Origin: DASVCN01 sp040905665
GTDB taxonomy: Bacteria > Deinococcota > Deinococci > Deinococcales > Trueperaceae
DNA: 64,000 bases
Direction of reading: 5' to 3'
Assembly (NCBI GenBank): GCA_040905665.1
Contig: JBBDRD010000044.1
Span: forward strand, 17,071 to 81,070
A program made the translations under genes and the position numbers. The notes beneath the pieces are model-generated. The model did no database searches. It saw only the letters and a list, made by a program, of their open reading frames with translations, and was not told the origin of the DNA. This document shows positions 60,554 to 64,000 of the stretch, piece by piece (position 1 is the stretch's first letter; each line of letters starts with the position of its first letter).

Positions 60554-61705
60554 ATGACTGAGGCAAAGGGCAAGGGAGTGCGGATCGCCGAGATGCTGCG
60601 CCAGATGGTGGCGCAGCGAGCCTCGGACATCCACCTGCAGGCGGGTGCAAAGCCGTACATGAGGGTTGACGGCAGCCTCAAGCCGTTCGACGGTTCACCC
60701 GAGCTGAGCGCCGCTCAAACCGAACAGATCGCCCTGGCGATGATGAGCGAGTCACAGCGAGATCTCTTTACTCATCGACACGAGCTCGACTTCGCCTTCA
60801 ACCTGCCCCAGGTCGCGCGCTTCCGCTGCAACGTGTTCCGCCAGAGGGCCGCGGTCGGCATCGTCATGCGCGTCGTGCAAGACACGGTGCCCTCCTTCGA
60901 GGCGCTGGGACTGCCGTCGGCGGTGATGTCCGACTTCGCGTCGCAAACGCGCGGCCTGGTTCTGGTGACGGGACCGACCGGTTCGGGCAAGTCCACCACA
61001 CTGGCTGCCGCCCTCGACTTCATCAACCGGAAGTTCCCCCGGAACATCATCACCATCGAGGATCCGATCGAGATCATTCACAAGAACCAGAGGAGCCTGG
61101 TGGTGCAGCGCGAGGTCGGCCTCGATACGGCCGACTTCGTCGACGCCATCAAGTACGCCATGCGGCAGGATCCCGACGTGATAATGCTGGGGGAGATGCG
61201 CGACAAGGAGACGGTCGAAGCGGCGCTCACCGCCGCGCAGACCGGTCACCTGGTGCTTTCCACGCTGCACACCCTCGACGCGGTGCGCACGGTGAACCGG
61301 ATCATCGACTTCTTCCCGCCCCATGAACGGCATCAAATCCGCATCCTGCTGGCCGAGTCGCTGCTGGGGATCCTCAGCCAGCGGCTGCTCCCGCGGGCCG
61401 ACGGCCCCGGCCGCACCGTCGCGCTCGAGGTACTCGTGAACACCCCGCTCATCCGCGACTACATCAAGGACTCCGACAAGACGGCGCTTATCAAGGAGGC
61501 GCTGCAGGACGACAATATTCGCGGAATGCAGACCTTCGATCAGCATTTGGTTGACCTCTACCTGGCCAAGAAGGTCACCATGGAGGACGCGGTGGCCATG
61601 GCTACCAGCTCTCACGAGTTCAAGTTGATGGTCACGCAGCGCCAGGGCGGTGAGGAAGCGGGCGGTCCGGGCGCTTACGACACCGGATTCGTCAAGCGTC
61701 GATAG
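60554..61705 (+). CDS. Twitching-motility retraction ATPase, PilT/PilU family
   Basis: Hexameric ATPase that powers type IV pilus retraction. 384 residues: N-terminal PAS-like domain (ASDIHLQAGAKPYMRVDG), Walker A VTGPTGSGKSTTLAA, Asp box TIEDPIEIIHKNQ, Walker B DPDVIMLGEMRDKET, His box HLVLSTLHTLDAVRTVNRII (in parts), and the AIRNLIRE-like region altered to LIRDYIKDSDKTALIKEAL (in parts), closer to PilU. ATG 60554 follows AAGGG; an earlier ATG (60509) has no support. Stand-alone: no other pilus gene is adjacent. Confidence 0.92.
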   Translation: MTEAKGKGVRIAEMLRQMVAQRASDIHLQAGAKPYMRVDGSLKPFDGSPELSAAQTEQIALAMMSESQRDLFTHRHELDFAFNLPQVARFRCNVFRQRAAVGIVMRVVQDTVPSFEALGLPSAVMSDFASQTRGLVLVTGPTGSGKSTTLAAALDFINRKFPRNIITIEDPIEIIHKNQRSLVVQREVGLDTADFVDAIKYAMRQDPDVIMLGEMRDKETVEAALTAAQTGHLVLSTLHTLDAVRTVNRIIDFFPPHERHQIRILLAESLLGILSQRLLPRADGPGRTVALEVLVNTPLIRDYIKDSDKTALIKEALQDDNIRGMQTFDQHLVDLYLAKKVTMEDAVAMATSSHEFKLMVTQRQGGEEAGGPGAYDTGFVKRR

Positions 61706-61721
61706 AAAATCGGATAGTCGC

Positions 61722-61748
61722 GGGCCGGGCTTCAGTTGGGCTCGGCCC
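61722..61748. terminator. Hairpin between convergent PilT-like gene and rimO
   Basis: Nine-base-pair stem GGGCCGGGC / GCTCGGCCC with one G-T and a nine-base loop, centred in the 76-bp convergent spacer. Likely serves both transcripts. Confidence 0.6.
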
Positions 61749-61781
61749 CTCCTCGATTTACGCTGGAACCGACCGGTTCGC

Positions 61782-63152
61782 TTAGCTCGGCTGAAGGCCG
61801 AACTGGGGAACGTGCGGCCGCCAGGGCAGTACCCGCGCCACCTCGCCCTGCAGATCATACGCTCCGGCGCCGTCGATCCGTATCTCGATCCGCTCGCCTA
61901 TGCGAAGCGTGCCGTCGCCGGAAGCAGTGACGGTGCCGTCTATGCCCGGCGCGTCGTAGATGGTCCTGGCTATTATTTCACCCGGCAGTTCGCCATAGTC
62001 GTCGATTACCGCCTCGACCAAGCTGCCCACGCGGGCCCGGTTCTTGTCCAGGCTGATCTGCTGCTGTAGCTCCATCAGTCGCGCGTAACGTTCCTGCTTT
62101 ACCTCGTCGGGCACCTTGCCTTCAAGCGAGTTGGCCGCCGCGCCCGCCACCGCGCTGTAGCGGAATGCGCCAACACGTTCCAGTTGGGCCTCCAGCAGAA
62201 AATCGAGGAGCTGCTCGAAATCATCGTCGGTCTCGCCTGGGAAGCCCACGATGAAGGTTGAGCGTACCGCCAGCTCCGGACAGATCTCTCGCCACTCCCG
62301 CAGCGTGCTCAGGTGGCTCTTGGCCCCTCCCGGCCGGCGCATCGTTCGCAGGATTCGCGGTGAGGCATGCTGCAACGGCACATCGAGGTAGGGGAGGATC
62401 TTCCCCTCGGCCATGAGCGGGATCAGGTTGTGAACGTGAGGGTAGGGATAAACGTAGTGCAGGCGCACCCAGGCGCCAAGCTGGGCAAGCTCTCCAGCCA
62501 GCGGCACGAGGTGGGCCGATACCTGGCGCCCCTGGAAGTCGCTCTCACGGTGGCCGAGATCGCTGCCGTAAGCGCTCGAATCCTGAGCTATCACCAGCAA
62601 CTCCTTCGTACCGCTCGCCACCAGCCGGTACGCCTCGTAGAGGATCTCGCCGGCCTCACGCGACTTCTGCAAGCCGCGCATCTGGGGGATGATGCAGAAG
62701 GCGCACTTGTGATTGCAGCCCTCGGCGATCTTGAGGTAGCTGTAGTGCCGTGGCGTTAGCTTGACACCCTGTGGGGGCATCGGAATGAGGCTCGTGAAGG
62801 GATTCTTGTCGGGCGGGGCAACGCTTCTTACAGCCGCCATCACGCCGTCGACGTCGGCGTGGCCGGTAATAGCCAGGACCCTGGGATGGCGCTCACGGAT
62901 CTCTTCGGGTCGTTCGCCCAGGCATCCGGTCACCACCACCTTGCCGTTCCGGTCCAGCGCCTCGCCGATCGCCTGCAACGACTCCTCTACAGCCGGAGTG
63001 ATGAAACCGCAGGTGTTGACCACCACCACCTCGGCCTCCTCGTATGAGGGAACCACCGTGTACCCCTCGGCGCGAAGCTGAGTGAGAACGCGTTCACTAT
63101 CAACCAGAGCCTTGGGACAACCGAGGCTCACGAATCCGACTCTGCCGCTCAT
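61782..63152 (-). CDS. rimO: Ribosomal protein uS12 methylthiotransferase RimO
   Basis: Radical-SAM enzyme that methylthiolates an aspartate of ribosomal protein S12. 456 residues. N-terminal MTTase domain with FVSLGCPKALVDSE and three cluster cysteines (SLGCPK, VNTCGF, TGCLGER), radical-SAM CNHKCAFCIIP (CxxxCxxC), and a C-terminal TRAM domain ending near GEVARVLPW. DSSAYGSDLG and the length mark RimO rather than MiaB. Its ATG overlaps the folC stop (ATGA). Confidence 0.96.
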   Translation of the reverse strand: MSGRVGFVSLGCPKALVDSERVLTQLRAEGYTVVPSYEEAEVVVVNTCGFITPAVEESLQAIGEALDRNGKVVVTGCLGERPEEIRERHPRVLAITGHADVDGVMAAVRSVAPPDKNPFTSLIPMPPQGVKLTPRHYSYLKIAEGCNHKCAFCIIPQMRGLQKSREAGEILYEAYRLVASGTKELLVIAQDSSAYGSDLGHRESDFQGRQVSAHLVPLAGELAQLGAWVRLHYVYPYPHVHNLIPLMAEGKILPYLDVPLQHASPRILRTMRRPGGAKSHLSTLREWREICPELAVRSTFIVGFPGETDDDFEQLLDFLLEAQLERVGAFRYSAVAGAAANSLEGKVPDEVKQERYARLMELQQQISLDKNRARVGSLVEAVIDDYGELPGEIIARTIYDAPGIDGTVTASGDGTLRIGERIEIRIDGAGAYDLQGEVARVLPWRPHVPQFGLQPS

Positions 63153-64000
63153 CTATCCTCCAGAAAACCTTCGCCAATCGTACCGGACGCGTTCACTTTG
63201 GCCTGCAAGTCACGCAGCAACGGCCTAAGTTCGCCGGCTAGATAAAGGGAGCCGCCGATCAGCAGAAGGCCGCCTGGAGGGGATGCGGCCAGGGCAGCGA
63301 GCAAGGCTTCTCTCGGCTCGGCTATGACGGTTCGATCGCTGCTGCCGGTCACTGTGGGAAGTTCGCCCCCGGCGCTGGTCACGAAGACACGTCGCGCGCG
63401 AACTTCGAGAGACCGTAACGTACCCTCGCCCTGCTTGCGGCGGAGGGAACCGAACAAGAGCACGTACTCGCGCCCAGCCCGCTCCACCAGAGCCCGGCCG
63501 GCGGCGGGGTCATGTGCACCGTCGAGCAGCACTTCGATTTCGCCTACCAGAAAGCGCTCACCGCGCCCGGGCAGGGGCGGGATAGCCAAGCCCAGCGAGA
63601 TTGCCGGCTCTGGAACATTTCCCAGTAGCCGTAGCGTGGCGGCGGCCAGGCGTTGATTGCGGGCACGCACCGGGTCTTCCGTGGACGCTAGACCCGCAGG
63701 CAAGGTGAATAGGAGATCGCCCTGAGTGTCTATGTGCAGTTGACTGCCGCGCTCTTGTGCCTCGGCCTCGAGCACTTCGAGCACCACGGGCGACTGCTCG
63801 GCGGCGGCGCCAGGCACGCCGCGCCTCAGCGCCGCCGATTTGTCCTGTGCTATCTCACGGAGTCCCGGCCCGAGCGTCTCGAGGTGGTCTGGCGCAATGG
63901 GGGTGATCGCCACCGCGACGACTCCCTCGAGCACCGCAGTGGCGTCGTGGCGGGCGCCCACGCCCGCCTCGAAGGAGGCGAACGCCGCACCGGAGCGTTT
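63149..64000 (-). CDS. folC: Folylpolyglutamate/dihydrofolate synthase, 5' part outside window
   Basis: Mur-ligase-fold enzyme adding glutamate to folates. Only the C-terminal 283 residues are in the window; the frame runs open through base 64000. At the edge FASFEAGVGARHDATAVLE is the conserved FEAGxGGRxDATN region after the ATP-binding core; VLLDGAHDPAAGRALVE and LLFGSLRRKQ are the C-terminal domain. The P-loop part is beyond the edge. One slight oddity is GARHDATAV in place of the usual GGRLDATNV. It overlaps rimO, so the two are likely cotranscribed. Confidence 0.9.
   Translation of the reverse strand, partial: KRSGAAFASFEAGVGARHDATAVLEGVVAVAITPIAPDHLETLGPGLREIAQDKSAALRRGVPGAAAEQSPVVLEVLEAEAQERGSQLHIDTQGDLLFTLPAGLASTEDPVRARNQRLAAATLRLLGNVPEPAISLGLAIPPLPGRGERFLVGEIEVLLDGAHDPAAGRALVERAGREYVLLFGSLRRKQGEGTLRSLEVRARRVFVTSAGGELPTVTGSSDRTVIAEPREALLAALAASPPGGLLLIGGSLYLAGELRPLLRDLQAKVNASGTIGEGFLEDR

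Overview
The window most likely comes from a member of the Deinococcota, plausibly the Trueperales. It is probably a draft or metagenome assembly, because a run of ten Ns (16590-16599) interrupts threonine synthase. The evidence for the lineage is a complete Thermus-type V/A-ATPase operon (G-I-K-E-C-F-A-B-D), a BamA/Omp85 protein that implies an outer membrane, a CarD-type RNA polymerase regulator, SufS/SufU, GroEL, a recF-DUF721 pair, and many TANNNT boxes placed 5-8 nt before start codons, as expected for leaderless Deinococcus-type promoters. The assignment is inferred from gene content, not from a database search.

Layout. 0-5.5 kb: groL converges on gpmI, with DUF721 (DciA-like) and recF upstream of gpmI. 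5.5-9.4 kb: sufS-sufU, converging on a DivIVA-like/yggS/punA cluster. 9.5-14 kb: bamA, a Crp-family regulator and a divergent Xre-RES toxin-antitoxin pair. 14-19 kb: ychF, hom-thrC and rpoD. 19-27 kb: a leftward series (pfkB-S41 peptidase-metallo-hydrolase, carD-rsmA, an unknown membrane protein, uvrB). 27-35 kb: OsmC, an ABC exporter, acetoacetyl-CoA synthetase and a sugar ABC importer lacking its own ATPase. 35-45.5 kb: DUF4388/receiver protein, ruvB, a long MATE transporter, purU, a phosphoribosyltransferase, dnaG, a phosphoesterase, an orphan VapB-like antitoxin and a solitary adenine methyltransferase. 45.6-54.3 kb: V-ATPase operon. 54.3-60.4 kb: a CsgG-like lipoprotein and a four-gene Aap/Bzt-type amino-acid importer. 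60.5-64 kb: PilT/PilU-like ATPase, rimO and a truncated folC. No intergenic stretch exceeds 300 bases, and I see no tRNA, rRNA, CRISPR array, prophage or insertion sequence.

Most of the window is housekeeping: protein folding, Fe-S assembly, replication and repair, transcription, purine/one-carbon metabolism and energy conversion. Three things stand out. (1) The amino-acid permease at 56397-58244 carries a roughly 230-residue extracytoplasmic insertion with two exact 12-residue EF-hand-like calcium loops. (2) Short tandem repeats of 9-20 bp (often 15) lie at or within about 30 bp after the stop codon of the upstream gene in eight co-directional spacers; the sufS-sufU spacer consists almost wholly of seven 15-bp units. 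(3) At least nine genes carry a -10-like box so close to the start codon that leaderless transcription is likely. Smaller points are a RES toxin that appears to start at CTG, a purine nucleoside phosphorylase with two changed base-recognition residues, an S41 peptidase without its lysine, and a MATE protein with a soluble tail.
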